A stretch of 64,000 nt of DNA from Coturnix japonica (Eukaryota; Chordata; Aves; Galliformes; Phasianidae). The stretch covers positions 48,086,381-48,150,380 of the forward strand of contig NC_029520.1 of the NCBI RefSeq assembly GCF_001577835.2, read 5' to 3'. The position numbers were made by a program, and so were the translations under genes. Position 1 is the stretch's first letter; every line of letters begins with the position of its first letter. Below the pieces are notes generated by a model that worked only from the letters and a program-made list of their open reading frames with translations, made no database searches and was not told the DNA's origin. Shown piece by piece: positions 26,001 through 37,066 of this stretch.

Positions 26001-29000
26001 GGGAAGAACCAAAGTCCTGGGGCAGAACGGAAGAATATTACTCACACACACATATATAAGCATAGATACACACACACTTTTACTGGGCAACAGGCAGAAA
26101 ACTATCACAGCACGCACCCACTCAGCGCTGGAGCTGAACTCTGAATTCTGCCATTCCTTTGCTCCTGGCAAATATCACAGGTTTGTTGAAAAACATCCTC
26201 CCGTCAAGAGTGAGCTCTCAGAAAACGATCCTTTACCATTATCCCGTTATTTTTAATTGCTCAAATGTCAGAGATTTGCATTTGTCACCCATGTGGGTGG
26301 TTCAACGTTGCAAACTATTTTAGAGATTTTCTTTGGAAAGAAAACAGCCATTAGAACAAAAACATCCTTTCTAAAAGAAACCAAAGGTTTCAAAGTTAAG
26401 TGCATACACAAGACTTAATTAAGCTAAATTCCAGTGCAGCAGTCACTCAACAACCTTTTATGTACACACCGTAACCTTCCAGCACTTCTCTTACCAAAAG
26501 CTCCTTTCTTTACTGGGCTCACCCTCTGGATTTGCTTAGGGGATGGACAATGTGGACTTCATGTACAATGTGAGATCTCTGCTCATTTAGCACAGGGTTT
26601 GGAGGAGGTGAGGTTGGTAAGGGAAGGTGAGGTGGGTAAGACAAGAGGAAGAAGAGGAATATCTCACAAGATAGAGCACTGCTTAGAAAACAGCAGCCCA
26701 TCACTGTCAGTGGCAGGACAAGTCATGTTAACCTTTGAGTATTTTGGCTTGCACTTTTTCAGATGTCCAACATCTTTACGCAGGGAAACTGTCAGCAGTA
26801 CCTCATGCAAACAGGAGCTACCACCGTGTGTATTAAACACTGATGATCTTGGAAAATTCAAGCTCTACACACAGAGTTTGTCCATCCAAATGTGCATCTG
26901 ATCTTCTCTGACTCTGCTTCCTATTTCAATAAGAAAGGTGACCACTAGCCTGACCAGCACACTGCATTTATGAAGCACCCCAACACTGCAGTCAAAAACA
27001 TCACAGGGAGCTCCACCAGGCACCTCCATCACTCCATCTTCTGCAACACCCAATGAGAGCAGTAAGCACAGCGATGGGCCGTGCTGTGAGTAACAGCGGA
27101 TGATTCAGAGGTGATCTGAAAAAGAAAGTACTAGAAAAGCATCTGATGGGAAACTGAGAAGCGTAGATGCTTTAGTCAGGTAGTTTCAGTCTAAGCCCCA
27201 AACTCTAAGAAGCACAGAACGTATGTGGAGGCTACGTGTTTATTTGTACGTGGCAGAGCTTTGATTCAAGCTGCTTACACGCCACGGTGTTTTCCTTTTG
27301 AATCAGCACTCAGGTACAATTACTACTCAGATATTATCACCAACAAGCCAAGCTGCACTACTACACAAACCAAGCGTGTTGTTTAGAAGCCAAGGACCAG
27401 AAAGAAAAGGCTCTTATTACAACTCCATGCTTTTCTTCTTCCCCTCAGATTTTTAGTTTTAAAACATTTCAGTACGTTCTAGAAACAAACGAAGACTTCA
27501 AACTTTTCCTTACTAAACCTTTAAGAGACTGCTGAAGCTCTTTCACTAACTCCTCTGTCTTTAAAAAAGAAGTACCACAAGGTTCAAGATTCAGGAGCCT
27601 CTCGGCTCCTAAAATTAGTAGTTGGTTTTAAAACCCAGCATTTCCACTGCTGAGCAGGCAAAAACAGACTGCTTACATGCTTAGTTGCTGGCTGCTTTTC
27701 TTCAGAAACCAAGAGCAGGCTGGACAAAAGTAGAATAAATGAGTGGAGAATTTGGTGTTAATAGAAAATGAGATGGAAAAACCTCAAGGAACCAACGCCC
27801 AGTTATCCAAAGAAATGGGCTGTTTGGGCAGCAGAAAGCAAATTCCCCATCCCATTCACACACCACATCTCAGCCCAATGCTGGCTCCCAAGAGCTGCTC
27901 TCCTCCCTAAAGAATTACTTTGCCTCTGTAGGTCCAGATTCTACATCAGAAAATGTGGATTCCTCAACAACAGCATAAAGATGCTCAGGAAAAAAACCCC
28001 ACACCGCACATCCAAGCTCTGAACGCTGCCTGGGAAATCTGGGCATTCAGCTGCTACGCTGTCTACAGAGCTGCTGACAGGCAACAAGTTTTATCTACAC
28101 ATTAACAGGAGGAAGCCACTGAGACTGCTGTGATACTGCACGGCCCAAGAAGGCACTCAATTAACACAAACTCTGCAAAAAAGGCAAAGAACATGAGGAC
28201 AGATGACTGCTGACCATCACAACAGCAGGTATGGATACACAGCAGCTTGCATTGTAAGTGCAGGATCCACAATCGTGTATTAAAAGTTATGAGAATTCCA
28301 CGTACTGCCAGGGAAAGTCTAATTAGGCTTCATTACTTGGATGAGGAAGGACCGGCTATAATTTATCCTCCTCCCATAGTCCTTCCATTAGCTGCCTTCA
28401 GGCACACAAGCTGTGAAGCTGCCTGCCACGACACAGATACTCATCAGTACACACATCCTGATAGCTGAATCAACTGATGTTAAATGCCTTGTTGCCAGTG
28501 TATGGAAACAAGCTTCAGCTGGGCTAGGTCTGAGCCAGGGAAAGGCAAGGAGCAATGGTGGGAGCCACTGATTCCCCCATCAGTTCACAGAGCTCCCCAG
28601 TGATGTAGCACCTGAGCTCACAAATGAGAAAAGTCCCTCACAATTTAACAGGTTTCTATTGTCAGACACTGATGATTAGTTAAAAGGCATCACGCAGTCT
28701 TAGTAAGCACTCACCTCAAGAGATGAATAAGACAGGAAAGGATGAGCAGCTAAATTAGGAAAACAGTTTGAACTGAAACCCTAAAAGTTACCACCTCAAC
28801 CAGCTTCAGGTAATGCCTGTGGAGTACGAAGCATTGCAGAGAGCTGCATGCAGTGTTTAAAGTAACTTCCTATCCACCAGGAACTGCTCTATAAAGTCAC
28901 AGTCACTGTTTATCTGACACTTATACATCTGTAAAAGGTGGTGAAGCAACATAGTAATGATATGTCTGAAAGAGAACACCCTGACACCAGATTTAAGCCT

Positions 29001-30860
29001 TGCAGCTGCTGATGAGCCTCCACCTGGGCTCCCTGACTTGTGGCACATATAAAAACCGAACTGCTAAAGTCTCTATCAAATTAACTGGGTTTAATACAGA
29101 AGAAGGCAACTGCTGGTTAACTCTAGAGAGCTTTGCGACAGCCCAAGGTACACAAAAACAGAATTACCAGACCAATCTGAAGCTATAAATGGTCTTCATG
29201 CAAATCATCTCAGCTGAACTCGGTGTGTGGTGCTCACTGTGCCCGAGCAGCAGCAGGGCAGAGAAAGTGACATGGGGCAACCAGTGGGCAAAGCTTCTTG
29301 ACAAAAGCACAGTGGGTTCTGCAGTGAAGAACCTCTGCAGGAACGGGCACTATGGAAACTTTCATCACCTCACATCCAAGCAGCTTTTACCCCACGCAGC
29401 ATATAAGTACCTGCAGAGGATCCTGGACTTTCAGTGCTTCCGCTAGCAATGGATATATATGAATAAAGCACTTAACCTCGCACACTCAAATATGAAAGCA
29501 CCTAAAAGCCCAGAGTAAGCCCTGGACAGTATGCCATGCTATGCATGCACTGTGAGTACACTGAGCATACTCTCATCGTAATTACTGCCAACTCCTGTGC
29601 CCGTGACAAGACTGAGGACGTGAGCCAGCAGAGCTGAAACATCTGTTCAGCTCATGGTCCTACCCCACACAGCCCAAACCTCCCTGCCCCTGGGAAAAGG
29701 GGCTTTCCAACGCTCTGCCAAGCAGCACCAACCCACAGCCCCGCTCCCAACCCTGTCCGTACAAACACCAAACCAGCCTCCAGCAGCAACCAAGGCGATG
29801 TGCTGCTCCGGTTCCACATGTGCCACGGCCACGGCTCACCACGCAGGGCCCTGCCCGCTCTCCGTGCCCATACGGCCCCGGCTCTGCCCTGGGAGAGCTT
29901 TGGTTTCTAATTTAGCCAAAGACGGCAGCGCTGCTCGCGAGGGCTGTGCGGGTTTTTCCAAGAGCTGCAGCGAGGAATGTTAAACAAACACCTTTAATTA
30001 AAGGAATGTTTGTTTCATGTAATTAAATGCCTACGTTACACGGCGCTGCTCCAGCCCCGGCTGGCTGTGCAGTCTGCGCTGTGCCGTGCGATGCCGAACT
30101 CAGCGCAGCGCCGACGTGTCGAGGACCGGAGTTACACCGACTCTCATAGCACGGCGGCACCGCTTCCTCTCCTCCGTCCGCCACCTCTCCGTGCGGGGCG
30201 CTCAGAGGAAGGAGCCTTTCGGCACCGCCGCTTTCCGTGCCCGACCGCTCCCCCAGCCCGTTCCCGGCCGCCCCCCGAGCGCTGCCCGCCCCGAGCGCAC
30301 CCCGTTCCGGCGGGGCGGGGTGAGACGGGGCGCCGCGTTCCCTGCGGACTGCGGCTCCGCTCTGCGCGAAACTGCCGCAACTCAACTTTACACTGAAAAT
30401 CAAAAAAAGGAACAAAAAAAAAAGCCCCAATGCCAGCAGAGCACGGAGCGCCGCACAGCCGCTGTGAGCACGGCGCTTTAACGTAACGCCGAGCCCCGAG
30501 CGCAGAAGTGCGGCCGCCGTGCCCTTCTCGCCCCCGCTCCCTCCCCGCCCCGCGCAGCATCCGCCGCCCCGCGCCGCTTCCGCAGGGCCCCTCCGCCCGC
30601 AGGTGGAGCGCAGCGCAGCGCCGCGTGGCCCCGCTCGGCCCGTCCCCTCCCGCCGGGCGCAAGGTCACGGCGGCGGCCGAGGGCCGGGCAGCCCCTACCT
30701 GCCGGTACCACTATGGCGGGCCGGGCCGGGCCGGGCCACGCCGCGGCCGGAGCCGCTCGGCACTTCCCACCTCCCGCCGGCGGCGGAGCTGCCGCCCGTT
30801 CACCCACCCCGCTCCGCGCACGGACCCCCGTCGGGCGCAGGGGCCGCTTGGCCCCACTTA
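23072..30860 (-). other. ZBTB1: Long 5'UTR intron of ZBTB1
   Basis: Between the coding exon and the CpG-island donor candidates lies about 7.8 kb with no recognisable coding exon on either strand. It contains a CR1 tail at 25628-25672 and otherwise unique sequence. The intron assignment depends on the donor candidates at 30861 and 30698. Confidence 0.6.
25628..25672 (-). mobile_element. CR1 LINE 3'-end fragment in the ZBTB1 intron
   Basis: ATCACAGAATCGCAGGGGTT then GGAAGGGGCC is the reverse complement of a CR1 tail. Only about 45 bp is clear. Confidence 0.65.
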
Positions 30861-31300
30861 CCGCGGAGCGAGGCGAAGCGAGGGGTAGAGCCGCCCGCAC
30901 CGCTCCCGCCGCTGCCGCTGCAACAAAGGACTTCCGCCCCGCCGCGCCTGCTGCTGCCGCAGCGCCGGCTCCGCCGCGACCGCACGGAGCCGGACCCCTC
31001 CCCTCGGCGGCCGGCGGCTCCCGGCCCCGCCGCTGCCAGCGCTGCTGCGCCGCGCCAATGCCGGGCCCGGCGGGCGGCTCCCTGCCGCGCTCCCCTCTCC
31101 TCCCATCGCGTCGCGGAGGCGGCGGCGCCGAGGCGGGGGTGGCCCGCGCCCCCTCCCTACTACGCGGCTCCGGCCCGGCCCTTCGCCCCCCGCCGCTCCC
31201 TCGGGGCCTCGTGCGGGGGTGGGGGCTGCAGCCGGGGCTGCCCCCCGGTGTGACAGCTGCCTCGTGCGCCGTGACGGACCGTAAATACCGAACCCCATCA
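30030..31300. promoter_or_regulatory. ZBTB1: CpG island: promoter and first exon of ZBTB1
   Basis: Dense CpG and very high GC between AT-rich flanks. On the minus strand two good splice donors are present: CCGCG|GTAAGTGG (GT at 30861-30860) and GCAG|GTAGGGG (GT at 30698-30697). Either could end a noncoding first exon joining the acceptor at 23070. No TATA box is evident, as usual for housekeeping CpG promoters. Long open frames here come from GC richness and are not genes. Confidence 0.7.
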
Positions 31301-31960
31301 CCGAATCGCATGATACAGTATTGCTTGTGTGCCCAAATTCCACCCGCTGACGCCTTTCCTCCTGCAGCTTAAGGCTGGTGCAGGGAACATCAGGCGTCCA
31401 CCACTACTTTACATCCCGGAGCATGGAGCAGCACTTTGGGTTTTGTTTTGCTTTGCTTTTATCTTTTCTTTTTCTCTCTCAGAGTTTTCCCAGGCCTTTT
31501 CCCCACCCTCCCGGAGCTTCTCCAGGTCCTCTTGGGCTGAGCAATGGCATTTCCTGGAGCTTCTGCTACTTGCAGGGCTACTGGACACGTTCACAGGGCT
31601 GTATGGCACCGTTTTGCATTTGGCTTTGCCATCCAAAGGGCCATCGGTCGCTCTGTGTGGGATCCAATCCACTGAGCTCCATCCATTGGAGGCCGTTTCC
31701 AGAGGTGCCATCACTTCTGTGTTGGTACCCAAGGAACTATCAAATCATTACTGTTGCAATGAGCCCAGAAGGTGATGCTGTCCAAGGCTGCTCAGCTCCA
31801 GGTGGGCGATGGCAGCAGAAGATTTGATTACAGATTTGAAAACACCACAAGCTACAAATGTAGCAACCAAGTGCACGTGTACATAGAAACAACCCTCCCT
31901 AACAGCCACTTCATTGACATTCACCCCTGTTCTGATAGCCACGATGACGCCATCACAGCA

Positions 31961-32120
31961 GTTATGACATCACAATAGCTATGATGACATCACAATAGCT
32001 ATGATGACATCACAATAACTATGATGGCATCACAATAGCTATGGTGACATCACAATAGCCATGATGACATCACAATAGCTATGGTGACATCACAATAGCC
32101 GTGATGACATCACAATAGCT
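31961..32120. repeat. 20-bp tandem repeat, eight units, with CRE-like sites
   Basis: Eight head-to-tail copies of a 20-bp unit, ATGATGACATCACAATAGCT, with about 0-3 differences per unit. A degenerate partial unit lies at about 31938-31960 and another at 32121-32130. Seven of the eight units carry TGACATCA, one base from the CRE palindrome TGACGTCA, repeated every 20 bp, close to two helical turns. The array lies between the ZBTB1 and ZBTB25 CpG islands. Confidence 0.95.
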
Positions 32121-32939
32121 ATGACAACATCCCGCTGTGGGCTGTAGCACTTTGTACCCCTGAAGCCCTGTGAAACCATTGACTGCTCTTATAGTAAAAT
32201 CTCATTCCTCATCACTGCTCCCATCGTTTTGGCTCTGGTTTCTCTGGAGCTTTTCAAAGCCATCTTTGGGCCAGGGTCAACCTAGATAACATGTAAATAA
32301 TTAATCGTTTAAATAAATAACCTGCTGTCTGCAAACAGCCCCTCACTCGGTACCTGGGTTAATAAATATGTCACATAACACAGGAGCGGAGCACGGAACC
32401 TTGAGCTCCTATTGCCGGCCTTTGGGGGAAGAACAGTAGCAAGTGGTACTGCAAGTATGACAGTAGTATGGTACTGATAGGGGCAGTGGGATTGGAGCAC
32501 CATTAAACTGCAGCCCCGCTACTATGTGGGAAGATGGCCCCGAGCGCAGGGAGCTTTGTGTGTAAATAGGAGAAATAAGGCAGGGAATGCTGGAAAAAGG
32601 AATGTTTGTGGGCACAGTGGGATGAGCAGTGAGCGCTGCATGGAGCATTCACCCTCCTGCAGGCACCTCTGGAAGCAGTCCCGTGTCTGCTGCTATTGGG
32701 GCAGCGTTTGCCCTAAAGGCTTCAGATTTGGCCCAATTAAAAATCACCATTCCAACGAGCAGCGAAACATCAAAGGCTCAGGGAAAACAAAATATGATCT
32801 GCAAAACACGACAGACACCACGGAGGGGTGAAGCTGCATGAAACCCACGTGGAGAAAGCACAGCAGCGGTGATTCCCACTGCCATTTTCGGTATTAAAGA
32901 TACGAAACTCAATCCCTTGGGCACCACATCAACCAGGGG

Positions 32940-33470
32940 TAGCGGCCCCTCCATCACGCGGGGCGAGGGGCTGAAGTTCTGCGCGGTGTTTGCGCCCTCG
33001 CCGCATAGACGGAGGCTCAGCGCCTCGCCGCGCAGCAACCGCGCAACCCCCGCGCAACCGCCTCTCTCAGTTTTTCCGCGCGTGGGCCACCCTGCACGGC
33101 ACGGAACAGCTCGGCACAGCCCAGCCCGGCGGCAGGAAGCGCGGGGGGAGCTGCGCCCACCCCATCCGCCTCGCAGGGAGCGGGCGGAGCCGCGCAGGGT
33201 CGGGGCAGCGCTTCCGCGGGGGTAAGCGGTGCGGGGCGCGGGGTGCGGGGAGCGGCTCCTCCCGGCCCTCGTGCCCCGGCTGTGATATTTGGGGGGGGTT
33301 GGAAACAATAGCGTGTATTTGCAGAAGGGGCCGTTGGGTGCGGGGCGGCTCGGCGCTGCACAGCGAGGGCTTTGTGGGGCGGCACACGCTGCCCTCTGTG
33401 CGCTTCCCCGCTCCGGGTGCGGTTTGCGCTGAGCGGCGGCGCTCGGACACGTTGTTAAAGTTGGCACCTG
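32940..33470 (+). promoter_or_regulatory. ZBTB25: CpG island: promoter and candidate first exon of ZBTB25
   Basis: High GC and CpG density, with a plus-strand donor CGCGGGG|GTAAGC (GT at 33222-33223) suited to end a noncoding first exon joining the acceptor at 33631. The transcription start is probably around 33.0-33.2 kb. The ZBTB1 island begins 1.6 kb to the left in divergent orientation. Confidence 0.65.
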
Positions 33471-33638
33471 CGCGGCACTTGGTGCTGTGGTTTCGTTGTG
33501 CGTTGGAGCAGGGAGCAGATCTGAGCGGGGGTCACAGGGGGGAATCATTGAAGCTGGGGAGGAGGCTCTGGGGCTGTGCTCTGTGCTTGACGGGACTTTG
33601 TGCTGGGACAAACCTTCTGTCCTCCTCCCAGACGTGCC

Positions 33639-33811
33639 ATGGACATGGCCGGCCACAGCCTGCTCCTGCTCCAGCAGCTGAACATGCAGCGGGAGTTCGG
33701 CTTCCTGTGCGACTGCACAGTTGCCATTGGAGATGTTTACTTCAAAGCCCACAGAGCGGTGCTCGCTGCTTTCTCAAACTATTTTAAGATGATATTTATC
33801 CATCAGACAAG
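33639..33811 (+). CDS. ZBTB25: ZBTB25 coding exon 1
   Basis: The acceptor CCTCCTCCCAG ends at 33631 and the ATG follows at 33639. The exon encodes 57 residues, starting [17 protein letters not shown], plus two bases (AG) of Ser58, and ends at donor G|GTAAGG (GT at 33812). It holds the N-terminal half of the BTB fold. The frame reads on beyond the donor only briefly, and the next exon restores the expected HQT-SECIKIQ sequence. Confidence 0.96.
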
Positions 33812-36415
33812 GTAAGGATGCGCAGCTCTCTCTCTATCTCCTTACTGCTCTCCTCGGCTTGCTGCTTTTTCCTCTTTCTAAAGGAGTTGCAATCTCAAAG
33901 AGCACAAGTGGGGATGTTATGTGGCCTGAGATGTTTTCCTAACCTGGCCTGCATCTCAGTTCCTGCACAGCCTGCCCAGCACCGGCGCTGCCATGGCCTC
34001 AGGAACTGCTCCAGGACAAAGCCGATCCCATGGGGCTCAGGCAGTTTTCTGGCTCAGCTGGATCTCTCCTGACAGGATCTGTGGGCTCGAGGCAGTCATG
34101 GAGCCATGGCCTTATCTTTTTGCTGCACTTCAGTGTCTGCAGATAAGGGCCAGGACTGTGAGCATCCACTTATTCCAGTCTCCTATCTGGATGCTTCACC
34201 TGACCGTACCCAGGGCAGTTCTGCAGGTATAGGGAAGTTGGCTCTGAGCCCTAACCTCGCCTCTGAACTGCAGCGATGGATTAAGCCCTTCTGTGTTCCC
34301 CCTGCTGCCCATGGCAGTGAGCTCCTGGCCTCCAGCACCACCACAGGGAAGTCATCACAGGGTTGGAAGGGAACTCTGGAGATCCCCCAGCCCAGCCCCC
34401 TGCTAAAGCAGTTCTTGACAGTAGGTTGAAGAGGAAGGCATCCGGGAAGGCTTTGAATATCTGCAGAGAAGGTGACTGCATCGCCTCTCTGGGCAGCCTG
34501 TTCCTCATGTTCAAATGGAACTAACAGTTTGTGAGCGTTGCCCCTTGTCCTGTCACTGGGCACCACCAAAAAGAGCCTGGCCCCATCCACTTGACTCCTG
34601 CCCTTTAGATATTTATAAGCATTGATAAGATCCCCTCTCAGTCTTCTCTTCTCCAGGCTGAACAGTCCCAGAGCTCTCAGCCCTTCCCACAGGGGCAATG
34701 CTGCAGGCCCCAATCCTCCCTTTGCTTGGAAGTGAGAGACAAGTGAACTTCAATAGCAATAGGAGTTGTTTGCTGACACTTAGGTGCAAAGCTCGTAAAG
34801 ATTACATGGCAGCAGCAGCTGGATTTATTACCTGAGTGCATAAACACTCTGTGCCTCCTGAGGGTGGCACACATGGCCAGGAGCCATCACAGGTGGGGCA
34901 GACGAAGGCTGGCAGTGCCCACAGTCCTTCACCACAGCTCTGTGCACTGTCATTGCGATCACCCAGATACACAGAATCATTTGAGTTGGAAGAGACCCTT
35001 AAAAGCCATCTTGTCCAACTCCCCTGCAATGAACAGGGACGCCTACAGCTCCATTAGGTGCTCAGAGCCCCATCCATACACAAACACACGCTGAGCACTG
35101 CTGTGCACAGAAGGCAGCCATGCTCCTTCAGGCCTTGGCAAGGAGCACTGTCCGTCATGGACCTGCAGCCAGGCGGCAGCGCCTATGTTCTGCAAGCCAA
35201 TGACGGTGCAGATGAATGGGCAGATAATGGGTCAGGGCTGTAATTTGGAGTCAACGATGTGCTTAATCATCTTCTTGTTTCAGTGAGTGCATAAAGATTC
35301 AGCCCGCAGACATCCAGCCGGACATTTTCAGCTACCTCCTGCACATCATGTACACTGGGAAGGGCCCAAAGCAGGCAGTCAGCCAGAGCCGGCTGGAGGA
35401 AGGCATCCGCTTCTTGCACGCCGACCACCTTTCCCACCTCGCTGTCGAGATGAACCAGGCCTTTCCCTCCGAGGCCGTGCAGTCCTCAAACCTCTATGGG
35501 ATCCAGATCTCCACAGCGCACAAAGCAGCAAAGGAACGGCCGGGCGCCAAGGAGACGCTGGGCAGTGCGGGGGGCCGACCTTCTGCCCCAGCTGAGCACC
35601 CACAGCTGCAGCTCTCCCTTGCCATCGGCCTGGACGACAGCAGCCGCGAGCAGCCCGGCACACACCCCACAGCCCAGCCCGCAGTGCTGGCCAGGCCGGC
35701 GGAGGAGTTGCCGAAGCTTTCAGTCTCCATCAAGCAGGAGAAGTGCGAGGCTGAGCCTGTGGTGTCCCAGAGCTGTAGCCCTCCTTCCCCAGACAGAGCA
35801 AACCCCATCCTTGCCAAGGCCAACCTCAGGGTGCACCTGTGTCACTACTGTGGGGAGCGCTTTGACTCGCGGGCTGGGCTGCGGGAGCACCTGCACACCC
35901 ATGTTTCAGGCTCACTGCCCTTTGGTGTGCCGGCTTCCATCTTGGAGAGTGGTGGGCTCGGCGAGGTGCAGCCCCTGACAGAGGGCAGGGAGGGCGGGCA
36001 GCGCCTCGGGGCCTTCCTCCTCAGGGAGGAGGAGAACCCACTGGAGCACCCGGTCTGTGGTGAGCTTGAGCCCCTGCAGATTGGGCAGCTCTCCCTCATC
36101 TCAAAGGACCACGAGCCAGTGGAGCTGAACTGTAACTTTTCCTTCTCAAGAAAGAGAAAACTGGGCTGCACTGTCTGCGGCCGCACGTTTTTCCGTAAGA
36201 GCCAGCTGCTGGAGCACATGTACGCACACCGCGGGAAGCAGCCCAAGCACGGCCGCAGCCCACGGCTGGAGAGTCCCCTCACCCCCAGATTCCGGCCCTA
36301 CGGTGACAGCGATGGTGTGGGGAAGAGTTCAAGCTTGTCCCAGGATCACTTGGATGAGTGTTTACTGGAGTCTGATCTCGTCCGGGAAAGCGTGGATACG
36401 ATCCTGGTAGAGTAG
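33639..36415 (+). CDS. ZBTB25: Zinc finger and BTB domain-containing protein 25 (whole coding span)
   Basis: Two coding exons, 33639-33811 and 35284-36415, join to a 434-residue protein (human about 435). The gene encodes a nuclear BTB zinc-finger transcription regulator. The BTB domain is about residues 7-115 and is split by the intron at Ser58. Two C2H2 fingers lie at about 244-264 ([21 protein letters not shown]) and 353-373. A basic RKRK before the second finger (347-350) looks like an [11 protein letters not shown] near 206 is a SUMO-type motif. The C-terminal VDTILVE is as I recall it from human. The N terminus is strikingly like ZBTB1 ([17 protein letters not shown]), supporting an old duplication of the pair. 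Confidence 0.97.
34353..34728 (-). mobile_element. CR1 LINE fragment in the ZBTB25 intron
   Basis: About 375 bp of antisense CR1: a TCACAGGGTTGGAAGGGAAC tail complement, CTCTCTGGGCAGCCTGTTCC, CCCCTTGTCCTGTCACTGGG, AGATATTTATAAGCATTGAT and TCTTCTCTTCTCCAGGCTGA blocks in order. This is the 3' end of the reverse-transcriptase region plus 3'UTR; the element is 5'-truncated and diverged. Confidence 0.93.
34971..35071 (-). mobile_element. Second CR1 LINE 3'-end fragment in the ZBTB25 intron
   Basis: ACAGAATCATTTGAGTTGGA, AGAGACCCTTAAAAGCCATC and CAACTCCCCTGCAATGAACA form the reverse complement of a CR1 3' end of a different subtype from the neighbour at 34353-34728, so it is probably a separate insertion. 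Confidence 0.88.
35284..36415 (+). CDS. ZBTB25: ZBTB25 coding exon 2
   Basis: The acceptor CTTCTTGTTTCAG ends at 35283. The first base completes Ser58 and the exon continues [20 protein letters not shown] to the stop TAG at 36413-36415. It encodes the second half of the BTB domain, a Gln/Pro-rich linker, both C2H2 fingers and the C terminus. It is GC-rich relative to the intron. Confidence 0.97.
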
Positions 36416-36817
36416 TTCTCCCTGTTCAGCCATTGGACACTGTGTTAGGGGCATATTCTGTGCACTGAGCTGCCAGAACTGACTGTTGCCCTCTCACTGA
36501 GCTAGCTGTGAAGAACGGTGTGTTTGGTTTGTGTGTTTACTTTTTTTACCTCTCTAACTTTTAAACTCAAGCTAATTCAACTCCAAGTCCTTGGAAGCCT
36601 CCGTGTGACTCAGTGACATTTTCATAACTGTGAACTTGTTCTTGCCCTGCTTTACTGGAGTTCATATCGTGTTGCTGGGTGTGAGGTTTACACATCCCCT
36701 AATACATGGGGTGGCATCAAGGGCTGTTTGTAGCCTATAAAACTGGATCTAGATGGAGGGAAATGTAGAGTGAAATATGTATTTATTGTTCTTCCCAAAT
36801 AGTTTGGTTTTACTTAA

Positions 36818-36870
36818 AATAAATGAGGAGATAAGTCCCAAAGTTTGTGTTTATAACTGCAGTTAATAAA
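36818..36870 (+). terminator. ZBTB25: Poly(A) signals of ZBTB25
   Basis: Canonical AATAAA at 36818-36823 and again at 36865-36870, about 0.4 kb past the stop. Either would end a short 3'UTR. Confidence 0.6.
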
Positions 36871-37008
36871 TCTCTGCATAAATGCACGTGGGAGCCATAA
36901 GGCTCATCTTCTCAAGGGAATTGGTGGCAACCTTGACTTCAACAGGCCCTAGAGTTTTCATCAAATGAATTGCTAACATTTATTTACATGTTGCTTACAT
37001 AATTAGTA

Positions 37009-37066
37009 GCTGGACTTGACAATCCTTTTGGGTCCCTTCCAACTCAGGATATTCTATGATTCTACT
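37009..37066 (+). mobile_element. CR1 LINE 3'-end fragment
   Basis: GCTGGACTTGACAATCC, GGTCCCTTCCAACTC and TTCTATGATTCTA form the sense 3' end of CR1, including its ATTCTATG-type terminal repeats. Confidence 0.85.

Noticed and set aside
30478-31372. ORFs of 200-277 codons on both strands
   Set aside because: GC-rich CpG island rarely makes stops; composition is low-complexity Arg/Pro/Ala/Gly.
31329-31827. Two overlapping plus-strand ORFs of about 148 codons
   Set aside because: No family match, overlapping in two frames, no clear splice or poly(A) context.
31961-32120. CRISPR-like regular array
   Set aside because: Units are contiguous with no unique spacers, and the genome is vertebrate; it is a tandem repeat.
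32778-33787. 324-codon minus and 265-codon plus ORFs
   Set aside because: CpG-island artefacts overlapping the ZBTB25 promoter and first coding exon in wrong frames.
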